A DNA stretch of 64,000 nt from JAJNBA01 sp963842295 (GCA_963842295.1 CAWJFY010000007.1:124001-188000); one strand, 5' to 3'. Positions 1-8,908 are shown, numbered from the stretch's first letter. A program made the numbers and translations. Notes: a model not told the origin generated them from the sequence alone.

Positions 1-488
1 GCCTCTGTCACGTAGAACCCGGGCACCTCCACGCGGATCCCCCCGCCTCGATCCACCACGTCCGAGAGTCCTTCCAGATCCATCACGGCCACGTGCTCCG
101 CCCACGCCCCGAACGTGTTGGACACCGCGACGCGAACGGTCTCGGCGCCCAACCCGGCGACATCCGACGCCATCACCTCGCCCTCGCCGGGCACCGTGAG
201 CATGAGATCGAAGGGCACGCTGAAGAACCCGGGCCGCCGATCCCCGCGACCGTCGCCGATCAGGGCCAGCAACGGATCGTGGGTGCCGACCACCTGCAGG
301 ATGAGAAGCTCCGACGCCCCCGGGGCTCGACCGGCCCCGTCCGTCCCGCCGGGGTCACGTCCGGCCGCGTCGCCGAGGCGCGACACGCCGTACGCGCCGG
401 CTGCCACCAGCGCCACGGCTGCGACCGCCGCCGCGGCTCGGCGACGCCGCACGGCGGCGTGTCGCGAGGCTCTCGTCGCCGCCGTCAT
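1..488 (-). CDS. LytR-CpsA-Psr-like cell-wall protein, 3' part beyond window
   Basis: The first 162 codons are visible and the gene runs off the left edge. The ATG at 488 overlaps the nadD stop codon (ATGA), so the two are translationally coupled. The N-terminus has an Arg cluster (residues 14-17) followed by one Ala/Val-rich membrane segment (about 18-34). The soluble part has the LCP pattern: a strand pair followed by SVPFDLMLTVPG (residues 90-101), then a stretch ending VAVMDLEGLSDVVDRGGGI and VEVPGFYV. LCP proteins transfer undecaprenyl-linked polymers onto peptidoglycan, and in actinobacteria one often follows nadD. The usual Pro-Arg-Asp in the phosphate-binding loop reads Pro-Phe-Asp here, so enzymatic activity is uncertain. 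The family call rests on partial sequence and synteny. Confidence 0.6.
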   Translation of the reverse strand, partial: MTAATRASRHAAVRRRRAAAAVAAVALVAAGAYGVSRLGDAAGRDPGGTDGAGRAPGASELLILQVVGTHDPLLALIGDGRGDRRPGFFSVPFDLMLTVPGEGEVMASDVAGLGAETVRVAVSNTFGAWAEHVAVMDLEGLSDVVDRGGGIRVEVPGFYVTE

Positions 489-1072
489 CGGTACAAGCCC
501 GCCTTCTCGATGTAGCTCTTCACGCCCTCGGGCACCAGGTACCGGATCGGCCCTCCCGCTTGCACGCGGGCACGGATGTCGGTCGAGGAGATCGCGAGTG
601 CCGGGATGTTCATCACGGTGATGGCGTCCTTCGCTGCACCGGGCACCTCGAATCCGGCCATGTCGTAGCCCGGCCGCGTCGCGGCGATGAAGCGGGCGAG
701 CTCGAACAGCTCCGCCGCCTGCTTCCACTGGATCATCTCGAGGATCGCGTCCGCACCGGTGACGAAGAAGAGATCGGCATCGAGATCCTCCTTCAGCGAG
801 CGGAGCGTCTCGACCGTGTACGTCGGCCCGTCGCGGTCCACCTCGATCCGAGAGACGGAGAACAGGGGATTGCTCGCCGTCGCGATCACCGTCATGAGGT
901 AGCGGTCCTCGGCCGGCGAGACGACCTCGTGTTCCTTCATCCAGGGTCGGCCGGTCGGTACGAAGAGCACGCCCTCGAGCTCGAACTGCTCGAGCGCTTC
1001 CTCTGCCGTCACGAGGTGGCCGTAATGGATCGGATCGAACGTCCCGCCCATCACCCCCAGGCGTCGTCCCAC
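485..1072 (-). CDS. nadD: Nicotinate-nucleotide adenylyltransferase
   Basis: This enzyme adenylates nicotinate mononucleotide with ATP to form deamido-NAD in NAD biosynthesis. The 195-residue protein has the normal family length. The N-terminal nucleotide-binding motif GGTFDPIHYGH is at residues 9-19 and the C-terminal ISSTDIRARV motif is at about 161-170; both are diagnostic of NadD. The gene follows a small DinB-like gene after 9 bp and its stop overlaps the start of the next gene (ATGA). The position downstream of obgE is the standard actinobacterial arrangement. Confidence 0.95.
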   Translation of the reverse strand: MGRRLGVMGGTFDPIHYGHLVTAEEALEQFELEGVLFVPTGRPWMKEHEVVSPAEDRYLMTVIATASNPLFSVSRIEVDRDGPTYTVETLRSLKEDLDADLFFVTGADAILEMIQWKQAAELFELARFIAATRPGYDMAGFEVPGAAKDAITVMNIPALAISSTDIRARVQAGGPIRYLVPEGVKSYIEKAGLYR

Positions 1073-1081
1073 GTGCGAATC

Positions 1082-1534
1082 CTACGGCCGGTCGGCGCCC
1101 CGCTCCAGGAAGGCCCGCAGATCGGGCAGATGCTCCTCGTAGTGCCTGGGGCCCGATTCCTCGAACCATTCCCAGGCGCTCGCATCCACGTCGGTGAGCC
1201 CGATGAAGACCTGGCGCATCGCCAGACGCCCTTTCGCGAAGCGGATCCGAACGATGTCCTCGTCGAGTCCCCGCCCCTGTTCGAACCACTCCTCGTTGAG
1301 GGCCTGGGTGTCTGGATCGCTCTCCCGATGCGTGCCGGCGGCGATCCGCCCGAGGACCGTGGCGGCCTCCTCGAACCAGGCCGCGACGTGGTACATCACG
1401 TCTTTCGGCGACCATCCTTCGTCCGTGACCGACGGCTCGTCGAACCGCTCGGGCGGCACGTCCCCGAAGACCTCGGTGAGGGCGAGCCATCCACGGTCCT
1501 CGTCCGCGAGCAGTCGTTCGACGTCCATGCTCAT
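1082..1534 (-). CDS. DinB/maleylpyruvate-isomerase-like four-helix protein
   Basis: The gene encodes a 150-residue soluble acidic protein. The start at 1534 is chosen because a GGAGGGG ribosome site precedes it by about 13 bases and because longer versions would run deep into obgE. The sequence resembles the DinB/MDMPI helical-bundle superfamily: a helix, then GWSPKDVMYHVAAWFEE with the conserved H-x3-W pattern, and a C-terminal WEWFEE...HYEEHLPDLRAFLE segment. Family members are often metal-dependent thiol-transfer or damage-response proteins, but no specific substrate can be assigned. It sits between obgE and nadD, which are normally adjacent, so it is probably a lineage-specific insertion into that operon. 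Confidence 0.6.
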   Translation of the reverse strand: MSMDVERLLADEDRGWLALTEVFGDVPPERFDEPSVTDEGWSPKDVMYHVAAWFEEAATVLGRIAAGTHRESDPDTQALNEEWFEQGRGLDEDIVRIRFAKGRLAMRQVFIGLTDVDASAWEWFEESGPRHYEEHLPDLRAFLERGADRP

Positions 1535-1544
1535 GATCTTGGTC

Positions 1545-2804
1545 TCACCCCTCCGCACGGTTCGCCGGGGGATCGGCGTCCGGAAGGAACTCGAAGGCGC
1601 GATCGGAGATGCGGATCTCGTCGCCGCTGCGTGCACCGGCCTTCGCGAGCTGTCGCTCGACGCCTTCCTTGATCAGCCGCCGCTGGAGTCGTGTGAGCTG
1701 CCGTTCGTCGTCGAGGTCCGTCTCCCGGACCCAGCGCTCGACGTTGCGCCCGCTGACCCGCCAGCCGCCGTCCTCACGCTCCACGGTGAACCGGGGTCTG
1801 CCGGGCCGGAGCACGACGAAGGGCGTACGCGCGGGCTGCTCAGAGGCCGCCTGGCGCGAGAGCCGTTCCAGCTGCGCCGCGAGGAGATCCATCCCATCGC
1901 CCGTCACGGCCGAGACGGGCAGCGCGCGGATCCCGTCCGCCGCTGTCTGCGGGTCCTCCACGAGGTCCGCCTTGGTGCCCACGACGATCGAGGGCCGTTC
2001 GGCCAGCTCGGGATCGTACGCACCCAGCTCCTCGCGCACGGTCTCCAGGTCGGCGGATGGATCCGGTGAGGACAGCTCCACCACGAGCACGAGGGCTCGG
2101 CATCTCGTGATGTGTCGCAGGAACCGATCGCCGAGGCCCCTCCCTTCGTGAGCGCCTTCGACCAACCCGGGGATGTCGGCCACCACGAACCGCTCCTCGC
2201 CCGCCTGCGCAACGCCCAGGTTGGGCGTGAGCGTCGTGAATGGGTAGTCGGCGATCTTCGGCGTGGCGGCCGTGAGGCGGGACAGGATCGTGGACTTCCC
2301 CGCGTTCGGCAACCCGACGAGACCAAGGTCGGCGACCGTCCGGAGCTCGAGGTGCAGCCGTCGCTCCTCCCCCTCCTCGCCCGACTCGGCGGTTCTGGGG
2401 AGGCGGTTCTTCGGACCGGCGAAACGTACGTTCCCGCGTCCGCCGCGGCCGCCCTGAACCACGACGGCCTCCGCACCCTCCCCGACGAGGTCGGCCAGGA
2501 GCCCCTGCTCGTCGGAAACCACCGTGCCGTCCGGCACGACGACGACCAGGTCCTTCCCCTTCGCTCCGTCTCGCCGGGCGCGCGCGCCGGCCCTGCCCGG
2601 TTCGGCCCGCAGGTGCGGGTGATCGGCGAACCACGCGAGATCGTGGAGGCTGCGGGACGCGCGGAACACGACATCGCCACCTCGGCCGCCGTCGCCGCCG
2701 TCCGGTCCCCCCTTGGGCTTGTAGGGCTCGCTGCCCATCGAGGCGGAGCCGTCGCCGCCGCGCCCCGCGCGCACCTCCACGTCGACCTCGTCCACGAACG
2801 TCAT
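1545..2804 (-). CDS. obgE: Obg family GTPase (CgtA/ObgE)
   Basis: Obg is a large-subunit ribosome assembly and stress GTPase. The 419-residue protein has the three expected parts: an N-terminal glycine-rich Obg fold (residues 1-158, with GGPDGGDGGRGG and GGRGGRGN), a G domain with G1 GLPNAGKST at 164-172 and the G3 DIPG at 210-213, and a C-terminal OCT domain over the last 75 residues. The OCT extension is typical of Gram-positive Obg. It lies downstream of rplU-rpmA on the same strand, the usual context. The start has no competing upstream ATG. Confidence 0.96.
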   Translation of the reverse strand: MTFVDEVDVEVRAGRGGDGSASMGSEPYKPKGGPDGGDGGRGGDVVFRASRSLHDLAWFADHPHLRAEPGRAGARARRDGAKGKDLVVVVPDGTVVSDEQGLLADLVGEGAEAVVVQGGRGGRGNVRFAGPKNRLPRTAESGEEGEERRLHLELRTVADLGLVGLPNAGKSTILSRLTAATPKIADYPFTTLTPNLGVAQAGEERFVVADIPGLVEGAHEGRGLGDRFLRHITRCRALVLVVELSSPDPSADLETVREELGAYDPELAERPSIVVGTKADLVEDPQTAADGIRALPVSAVTGDGMDLLAAQLERLSRQAASEQPARTPFVVLRPGRPRFTVEREDGGWRVSGRNVERWVRETDLDDERQLTRLQRRLIKEGVERQLAKAGARSGDEIRISDRAFEFLPDADPPANRAEG

Positions 2805-2818
2805 CGCGACCAGCCTAG

Positions 2819-3298
2819 GTGGTCGGCGCGGCGGCGACGGACGAAGATTGGCCCGTGGTCGAGCCGGTCGAAGTCTGGATGGTGCACCTGGGCGCCGGAT
2901 CGAAGCCGCCCGAGGTGCGGGGGACCCTCACCCTCGGCGGGGAGGGCCTCGAGTTCGTCGAACGCAGGACCGGAGCGGATGTGATGTTCGACTTCGGCTC
3001 GATCCGCCGCGCGAAGCGGATCAAGGGCTCTCCGGTGTTGCTGGTCGATTGGCGGAAGGATGGCGAGGACCGGAAGACGGCCTTCTACTTCTCCCAGCCA
3101 CCTCCGCTGGACGCGGTGCCCAGGTCACCGACGATCGAACCTCGAGGGGCGCTTGGGCCGTTCACGCGCGCGACGCCGTCGAAGCGGCAGGTCGCACGGA
3201 TGAACCTCGGCTACCTGAGATCGACGAGCGCCACGAACAAGAAGGTCGTGCGCGCGTGGGCGGAGGCGGTGACGGAGCGAGCCGGGCTTTCTGGCTAG
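2819..3298 (+). CDS. Hypothetical protein, PH-like fold suspected
   Basis: This 159-residue basic protein is divergent from obgE (14-bp gap) and converges on rpmA with a 4-bp overlap. The start given is a GTG at 2819; a second GTG at 2855 or the ATG at 2879 is equally possible and would shorten it by 12 or 20 residues. The central part alternates strands (VRGTLTLGGEGLEFV, DVMFDFGSIRRAKRIKGSPVLLVDW) in a way that resembles small PH-like beta domains. The C-terminus is helical and basic. No signal peptide or membrane segment is visible. The function is unknown. Confidence 0.6.
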   Translation: MVGAAATDEDWPVVEPVEVWMVHLGAGSKPPEVRGTLTLGGEGLEFVERRTGADVMFDFGSIRRAKRIKGSPVLLVDWRKDGEDRKTAFYFSQPPPLDAVPRSPTIEPRGALGPFTRATPSKRQVARMNLGYLRSTSATNKKVVRAWAEAVTERAGLSG

Positions 3299-3549
3299 CC
3301 GTCGGCGAGGATCGACGCGTACTTCCGGCCGCGCGACTCGTGGAACTCGATCGTCCCGGCGCGCAGCGCGAACAGCGTGTCGTCGCCGCCCTTGCCGACC
3401 CCCTCGCCGGGATGGATCCTGGTCCCGCGCTGGCGCACGATGATCGCGCCGGCGGAGACAGCCTCTCCGCCGAACGCCTTCACCCCGAGTCGCTTCGAGG
3501 TCGAATCGCGGCCGTTCCGGGACGAGCCGCCGCCCTTCTTGTGCGCCAT
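3295..3549 (-). CDS. rpmA: 50S ribosomal protein L27
   Basis: L27 lies near the peptidyl-transferase centre of the large ribosomal subunit. The 84-residue protein has the full family pattern: MAHKKGGGSSRNGRDS at the N-terminus, RLGVKAFGGE, and RQRGTRIHPGEGVGKGGDDTL. It starts directly with the mature-type N-terminus, without the Firmicutes cleavable extension. It lies 19 bp downstream of rplU in the rplU-rpmA-obgE order. Confidence 0.98.
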   Translation of the reverse strand: MAHKKGGGSSRNGRDSTSKRLGVKAFGGEAVSAGAIIVRQRGTRIHPGEGVGKGGDDTLFALRAGTIEFHESRGRKYASILADG

Positions 3550-3568
3550 AGTTCGACGAGGCTACCAG

Positions 3569-3934
3569 CTACTCGGGAGCCGCCACGGCATCGGCATCGT
3601 CCTTCTTCTTCGAGCTCGAACGGCGGGCCGGGAGCTTCACCTCGGTGATCTCGAGCATCGTCAACAGCTGGCGGTGGCCGGCCTTCCTCGCGTAGCCGGA
3701 CTTCGGCCGGTACTTGAACACCTTGACCTTCTCGCCCTTCTTCTCGCCCAAGGGTTTCGCGATCACGATCGCCTTCGCGGCCTCGGCTCCGACATGCGTC
3801 TTGCCGTCGTCGTCGACGACGAGCAGCGGATGGAACTCCACCGTTTCCCCGTCGGCGACCAGCTTCTCCACCTCGATCACGTCACCGGCCTGCACCTTGT
3901 GCTGCTTGCCGCCCGTCTTGATCACCGCGTACAT
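3569..3934 (-). CDS. rplU: 50S ribosomal protein L21
   Basis: L21 binds 23S rRNA in the large subunit. The 121-residue protein begins MYAVIKTGGKQHKVQAGD and contains the conserved KVKVFKYRPKSGYARKAGHRQ segment. A C-terminal acidic/lysine tail after residue 104 (SSKKKDDADAVAAPE) is slightly longer than usual. It follows the RNase E/G gene by 37 bp and is probably co-transcribed with it and with rpmA. Confidence 0.97.
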   Translation of the reverse strand: MYAVIKTGGKQHKVQAGDVIEVEKLVADGETVEFHPLLVVDDDGKTHVGAEAAKAIVIAKPLGEKKGEKVKVFKYRPKSGYARKAGHRQLLTMLEITEVKLPARRSSSKKKDDADAVAAPE

Positions 3935-3971
3935 GGCTGGATCCTCTCTCGTCTCTCGCGTGCTGGGTTCG

Positions 3972-6050
3972 CTAGCTCGCGTCGTAGTTCACGATGATGC
4001 CGCGTCCCTCGCACTGGGGACAGGTTTCCGAGAACGAGTCAACCAGACCGCCGGACACGCGCTTCCGCGTGATCTGCATGATCCCCAGAGGACCGATCTC
4101 GAACACCTGGGACCTCGTCTTGTCGATCGCGAGGGCCTCACGCATCGTGTCCTCGACCTTCCGCTTGTTCTGCTCCAGGAGCAGATCGATGAAGTCGATC
4201 ACGATGATGCCGCCGATGTCTCTCAGACGGAGCTGGCGCGCAACCTCTCGAGCCGCCTCCAGGTTCGTCGTGAGCACCGTCTCCTCGAGGTTGGTCTTCC
4301 CGACGGCCTTCCCCGTGTTGACGTCGACGATGGTCATCGCCTCGGTCTGCTCGATGATCAGGTACCCGCCCGAGGGCAGCCACACCTTCCGGTCGAGCGC
4401 CTTGTGGATCTGCTCGACGATCCGGTATTCCTCGAAGGCGGACAAGGGGCCTCGATGCAGGGTGACCTTCGACTCGAGGTCGGGCGCCACGTCGCGCACG
4501 TACTCCATCACCTTGTCGTAGGTGCGCTCGGAGTCGGTCACCAGACCCCGGAACTCCTCGTCGGTGAACAGGTCTCGGACCACCCGCACCGTGAGTTCGG
4601 GCTCCTCGTAGAGCACCGCAGGGGCCTTGGCCTTCTTCGCCGTCTTCTGGATCTGCTCCCAGAGGGCGACGAGCCGTTCCAGGTCGTGCGTGATCTCTTC
4701 CTCCGAGGCTCCCTCGGCCGCCGTCCGGACGATCACCCCGTGCTGCTTGGGCTTCACCTTGTTGAGGATCGCCTTCAAGCGCTTCCGGGCGTCGTCCGAA
4801 AGCCTGCGCGAGATCCCGGACACCTCTTGATCGGGTGCGAGGACGAGGAAGCGCCCCGGCAAGGAGACCTGGGCTGTGAGCCGGGCACCCTTTCCTCCCA
4901 TCGGGTCCTTCGTGACCTGGACCATGACGGCCTGGCCGGACTTCAGCACCTGCTCGATCCTTGGCGGCCGCCCGCCGTCGAGGTCTTCGGGCGAGTAGTT
5001 CACCTCTCCCGCATACAACACGCCGTTGCGGCCCCGACCGATGTCGACGAATGCGGCTTCCATCCCCGGCAGCACGTTCTGGATCCGGCCGAGGTAGACG
5101 TCGCCCACCATCGAATGCGCCCCGCGACGCGTGACGTAGTGCTGCACGAGCAGGTTCTCCTCGAGGACGGCGATCTGATCGCGGTCTCCGTGCTCGGTGA
5201 TGACCATGAGCTTGTCGGTGATCCGCGGGGGCGTGATGAGCGGTTCCCGCTGCCGACGACCTCGCGGTCGGGCGGTGCGGGACCGCAGCCCGCGGGTCGG
5301 TCCACCCGAAGCCACCTGCTCCTCGAGTGTCCTCGGGCCGCGGGTGCGCTCGGGCTGCGCCGGCGTCTCCGTGCTCTCGCCCTCGCTGGGCTTCTTCCGG
5401 CCGCGGCCGCCGCGGCGCCGTCTCTTCTTGGGTGTGCCCGTCTCGGCGCCGTCCTGGCCCGAGGACGCCACCGCCGGCGAGGCGGCTGCCGCGCGGTCCG
5501 GCTGCGCGTCGTCGCGTTGGCTCTCGGGCGTCTGCTCGGCCTTGCTGACAGCGCCACTCCGGCCGCCCTGGCCCCTCCCACGTCCGCCTTGGCGGCGGCG
5601 CTGCCCCGCCTCGGCTGCTTCCTCATCCCGCTCGCCGGAATCCGTCGACGTCGGTCGTTGCGGTGCGTCGACGCTCGTCTCGGGCGAACCCGATCCGGAC
5701 CCGCCGCCTCCTCGGCCGCGGCCTCCTCGACCGCGACCTCCACGGCTGCGACGACGCGACGACGGAGAGTCCGTCGATCCGCCGTCACCGCCCTGGGTTC
5801 TCTCGTCGACCGCGTACTCGTCCGGCCCGTCCGGGGCCGGCGTCTTCTGCCTGGCGGGGGCCTTCTCACGAGCAGGCGCTCTGCTCCTTGGCGTCCGCTC
5901 ATCGGGGACCCGCTCTCCCGGCTCCTCCGGCGCGCGTTCCGGGGCTTTGGTCGCCGGCTCCCCCGAGGGGTAGGTCGGCCGTTGGAAGATCGGGGGGAGG
6001 CCGTTCGCGGCCTGCGCCTTTCCCGGCGCGGCTTCGGTCTCTCGATCCAT
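3972..6050 (-). CDS. rne: Ribonuclease E/G with long Arg/Gly-rich N-terminal extension
   Basis: This is an endoribonuclease for rRNA processing and mRNA decay (692 residues). Residues 1 to about 275 are low-complexity, charged and probably disordered, with four Arg/Gly boxes at about 99-115, 151-164, 209-220 and 261-267. The catalytic module follows: an S1 RNA-binding domain (from about 296; VGDVYLGRIQNVLPGMEAAFVD), the 5'-sensor/DNase-like core with catalytic VDVNTG and IIVIDFIDL motifs carrying the Mg-binding aspartates, and a Zn-link CPQCEGRG close to the C-terminus. There is no long C-terminal degradosome scaffold; the disordered region is at the front, as in other actinobacterial enzymes. 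It heads the rplU-rpmA-obgE block. Confidence 0.95.
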   Translation of the reverse strand: MDRETEAAPGKAQAANGLPPIFQRPTYPSGEPATKAPERAPEEPGERVPDERTPRSRAPAREKAPARQKTPAPDGPDEYAVDERTQGGDGGSTDSPSSRRRSRGGRGRGGRGRGGGGSGSGSPETSVDAPQRPTSTDSGERDEEAAEAGQRRRQGGRGRGQGGRSGAVSKAEQTPESQRDDAQPDRAAAASPAVASSGQDGAETGTPKKRRRRGGRGRKKPSEGESTETPAQPERTRGPRTLEEQVASGGPTRGLRSRTARPRGRRQREPLITPPRITDKLMVITEHGDRDQIAVLEENLLVQHYVTRRGAHSMVGDVYLGRIQNVLPGMEAAFVDIGRGRNGVLYAGEVNYSPEDLDGGRPPRIEQVLKSGQAVMVQVTKDPMGGKGARLTAQVSLPGRFLVLAPDQEVSGISRRLSDDARKRLKAILNKVKPKQHGVIVRTAAEGASEEEITHDLERLVALWEQIQKTAKKAKAPAVLYEEPELTVRVVRDLFTDEEFRGLVTDSERTYDKVMEYVRDVAPDLESKVTLHRGPLSAFEEYRIVEQIHKALDRKVWLPSGGYLIIEQTEAMTIVDVNTGKAVGKTNLEETVLTTNLEAAREVARQLRLRDIGGIIVIDFIDLLLEQNKRKVEDTMREALAIDKTRSQVFEIGPLGIMQITRKRVSGGLVDSFSETCPQCEGRGIIVNYDAS

Positions 6051-6558
6051 CGTTACTCCCTTCGCTCTGAGCGAGGGGGCGGTCCGGATCCAGCACGGTG
6101 GGCTGCGGAGGGGTCTTGCGCGATGGATGCTCCGTCGCCGACGCTGCGACGTTCGCCGCGCGCCGGGCTGAAGACCTGCTCGTACAACCGTTGGTCCTGT
6201 CCGGGGGCCGCGCCGCCTTGCCTGGCGTCCTTCCTGAGGCCGCCGGCGGCGTCGCGCGCCACCTCACTCGCTTCTTCCCCCATCACGGGCGGCGCGAGTC
6301 GGCTGCCGGCCCGGATGAGGCACGTCTGTCCCTGAAGGATAACAGTCCTTTCGGGTATCCGGTCGCATCTAGCCCGGATGGCGGGTATCGCCGGCTCCGC
6401 GAGCACGCCTGCGACCCAACGGCCTCCCCCTCGGTGGAGGCTTATGCACGCGTGAGCTAGTCCTTCTTAGCTAGGAAGCACGGCCAACCGTCCCCCTGTG
6501 GGAACCCGGCAGCAGTGGGATACCGGGGGAACGTCTCCGATGCCGACACTATCCATCG
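6051..6558. promoter_or_regulatory. Divergent intergenic region between rne and a hybrid kinase gene
   Basis: These 508 bases between two divergent genes hold no convincing coding sequence. A perfect 6-bp stem hairpin (GCCTCC/GGAGGC, 8-base loop) lies at 6422-6441. Immediately upstream of the kinase gene, 6492-6529 can form a stem between CCCGG (6505-6509) and CCGGG (6523-6527), with a competing pairing of five C (6492-6496) with five G (6525-6529). These could be regulatory leader structures. No riboswitch class is recognisable and no promoter hexamers stand out. Confidence 0.35.
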
Positions 6559-7740
6559 ATGGCACTGGACACGCTCCCCGTCGCCCCGTCTACCCGTCCC
6601 CAGATCCGGGTTGCCGTCGTCGATGACAACCCGGGGTTCCGGGAGACCCTTGCCTCCCTCTTGGGAACCGAGGAGCTTCTGGTGGTCGGAGCCGCGGGAA
6701 GCGGCTCCGACGCGATGGGTCTCGTGCGCTCGACGACGCCGGATGTCGTCTTGATGGACGTTCGCATGCCGGAGATGAACGGGATCGAGGCGACCCGCCT
6801 GCTGAAGACGGCCTTCCCCGAGGTGGGCATCGTGGCCCTGACCGGCGTCGACGATCAGGACGCGGTTCGGGAGATGCTGGTCGCAGGCGCCTCCTGCTAC
6901 GTGTTGAAGGACTCCGACAGCGAGCAGATCTTCCATGCGATCCGGCAGGCCGCCTCGGGCGGCGGGATGATCTCGCCGGAGGTCACGCCGCGGGTGATCG
7001 GCGAGCTCACGGAAGCCCTGGAACGCGAGCGTCGTCGCTCCCGACAGCTCGAGCTCGCTCAGGAGGCGCTCCTCGAGCGGGCCGCCCGGCGTCACGAGCT
7101 GGTGAGCCGATTGGGGCATGAGCTCCGGACGCCCGTGACGGTGATCCTCGGCATGGCGCAGACACTTTCGAAGGGGACCGGGACCCTGGAGCAGCGAGAC
7201 GAGATGTTGGACGCGCTCGTGATGCGCGCGCAGGGCCTCGCCCGACTGGTCTCGCGCCTGGAAGGGGTCGTCGAGGCCGGGCTCACCGAATACACGGACG
7301 TCATCGCCGTGGCAGAGGAGATCGCCAGGATCTCTCCGCGGGTGCAGGTCGAGACGCCCGGACGGCCGATGCTCGCCACTCTCAATCGTGTGGCCGCACT
7401 GCGCATCCTCGAAGAGCTCGTGGAGAACGGACTCGAGTTCTCCGATGACGAGGAGCCCGTGACCGTGCAGATCGACGAGGCGGACGCGGGGATCGAGGTG
7501 CGCGTCCTGGACCACGGCGTCGGCATCGCAGAGGACGCGATCGATCGGATCTTCGAGCCGCTCGAGCAGATCGAGGAGTTGCACACCAGGACCCATCCGG
7601 GCGTCGGCCTCGGTCTCACCGTCGCCCGGATGTCCGCTCGGGCGATGGATGGGGACGTCACGCTCGAAGACACGGGACCGCACGGCTCGGTGTTCCTCTG
7701 GCGCGTCTCGACGAGCCCGTTCGCGCCCGCCGCATCCTAG
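6559..7740 (+). CDS. Hybrid response regulator-histidine kinase (REC-HisKA-HATPase)
   Basis: This is a 393-residue cytoplasmic signalling protein. The receiver domain is N-terminal (residues 16-135) with the acidic pair D22-D23, phospho-acceptor D67 in LMDVRMPEM and the conserved lysine K117. A helical linker (about 145-180) leads to a HisKA domain with LGHELRTP (H187) and a HATPase_c domain with N-box EELVENGLEFS and the G-box GVGLGLTVARM. There is no transmembrane segment or HTH. The receiver placed before the kinase suggests it is a phosphorelay intermediate or that receiver phosphorylation gates the kinase. It stands alone on the plus strand between rne and rodA, with no obvious partner gene adjacent. 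Confidence 0.9.
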   Translation: MALDTLPVAPSTRPQIRVAVVDDNPGFRETLASLLGTEELLVVGAAGSGSDAMGLVRSTTPDVVLMDVRMPEMNGIEATRLLKTAFPEVGIVALTGVDDQDAVREMLVAGASCYVLKDSDSEQIFHAIRQAASGGGMISPEVTPRVIGELTEALERERRRSRQLELAQEALLERAARRHELVSRLGHELRTPVTVILGMAQTLSKGTGTLEQRDEMLDALVMRAQGLARLVSRLEGVVEAGLTEYTDVIAVAEEIARISPRVQVETPGRPMLATLNRVAALRILEELVENGLEFSDDEEPVTVQIDEADAGIEVRVLDHGVGIAEDAIDRIFEPLEQIEELHTRTHPGVGLGLTVARMSARAMDGDVTLEDTGPHGSVFLWRVSTSPFAPAAS

Positions 7741-7765
7741 GGCCCTGCCACGTTGGTGGCCGGGG

Positions 7766-8908
7766 CTACTTGAAACGGCGCATGTGCACGTTCAGCAGGA
7801 TCCCCACCGCGATACAGCTCGTCAGCATCGAGCTGCCCCCGTAGGACAGGAAGGGCAGCGGGATCCCGGTGATCGGCATGATGCCGATCACCATGCCGAT
7901 GTTCACGAACATCTGAACCGCGAACATGATCGCGACACCGGTGGCAAGGTAGGTCCCGAACGGATCCTTCGACAGGAATGCGATGCGGATCGATCGCCAG
8001 AGAAGCAGGGCGTAGAGCGCCAGCACGAACGTGGCGCCGAGGAAGCCGAACTCCTCCCCCGCGACCGTGAAGATGAAGTCGGTGTGCTGCTCGGGCACGT
8101 AGTCGAGGGTGGTCTGGCGGCCGTGGAGGTATCCCTGGCCGAGCAGGCCACCGCTGCCGACCGCGATCTCCGCCTGGTCGAGGTTGTACCGAACATCGGC
8201 GGGCGTGTTCTCACGATCCAGGAACGCTCGGAGGCGGTCCAGCTGATACTCCTTGATCACGCCCAGCTGGAACGCGGCGGCGATGAGGACGAGGCAGATG
8301 ACGACGAGCGCGGCGAGATGACGGCCGCTCACGCCGGCGACGAGGAACATCCCCGCCGCGATCGCCACCATCACGATCGACGTGCCGATGTCGGGCTGCG
8401 TGAAGACCAGCAGGAGCGGCAGCACCACGATGCCGCAGAGACGGATCACGTCCTGGATCGTGGGGAGCGCCAGCCGCATCTCCGCGAGGCTCGCCGCGAG
8501 CATGACGATCAACGCGATCTTGGCGAACTCGGACGGGGTGATCTGGAACCCCGCGACCTCGAACCACCGCTGGGCGCCGGCCTGCGACGAGCCCAGGAAC
8601 GGGACCCGCACCAACAGCAGCGCGACCACGATGCCCGCGTAGAGGAACCCCGCATAGACCTTCAGGAATCGGTAGTCGAACGTGGCCATCACGAGGATGA
8701 GGACGACGCCGATCGCGGCCGTCACCATCTGCTTGTTGACACGGAGGAACGGATCCAGTCGGTCCTGACGGAGGGTCTGGTTCGTCGCGGAGTACAGGAG
8801 CAAGAAACCGAGCATCAGAAGGATCCCGGTGACCAGGAGGAGCACACCGTCGATGTGTCGGATCGGCCGGCGCTCGTCGGCGTACACCCGCCCCGCGACG
8901 AGGTCCAT
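7766..8908 (-). CDS. rodA: RodA-type SEDS peptidoglycan glycosyltransferase
   Basis: RodA polymerises lipid II glycan strands during lateral wall growth and works with PBP2. The 380-residue protein has about ten hydrophobic segments, the SEDS signature region QPDIGTSIVM in its middle and a C-terminal GIPLPFLSYGGSSML motif. The ATG at 8908 overlaps the mrdA stop (TGATG), which fixes the start. It is the last gene of the mreBCD-mrdA-rodA operon. Confidence 0.95.
   Translation of the reverse strand: MDLVAGRVYADERRPIRHIDGVLLLVTGILLMLGFLLLYSATNQTLRQDRLDPFLRVNKQMVTAAIGVVLILVMATFDYRFLKVYAGFLYAGIVVALLLVRVPFLGSSQAGAQRWFEVAGFQITPSEFAKIALIVMLAASLAEMRLALPTIQDVIRLCGIVVLPLLLVFTQPDIGTSIVMVAIAAGMFLVAGVSGRHLAALVVICLVLIAAAFQLGVIKEYQLDRLRAFLDRENTPADVRYNLDQAEIAVGSGGLLGQGYLHGRQTTLDYVPEQHTDFIFTVAGEEFGFLGATFVLALYALLLWRSIRIAFLSKDPFGTYLATGVAIMFAVQMFVNIGMVIGIMPITGIPLPFLSYGGSSMLTSCIAVGILLNVHMRRFK

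Noticed and set aside
3714..6335. Long open frame (873 codons) antisense to the RNase E/G gene
   Set aside because: High GC creates long open frames opposite real genes. The minus-strand frame has all RNase E/G motifs; this one has none and is low-complexity.
6461..6558. Known riboswitch before the hybrid kinase gene
   Set aside because: Hairpins are possible, but the sequence fits no class I know (c-di-GMP, c-di-AMP, cobalamin, ZTP).
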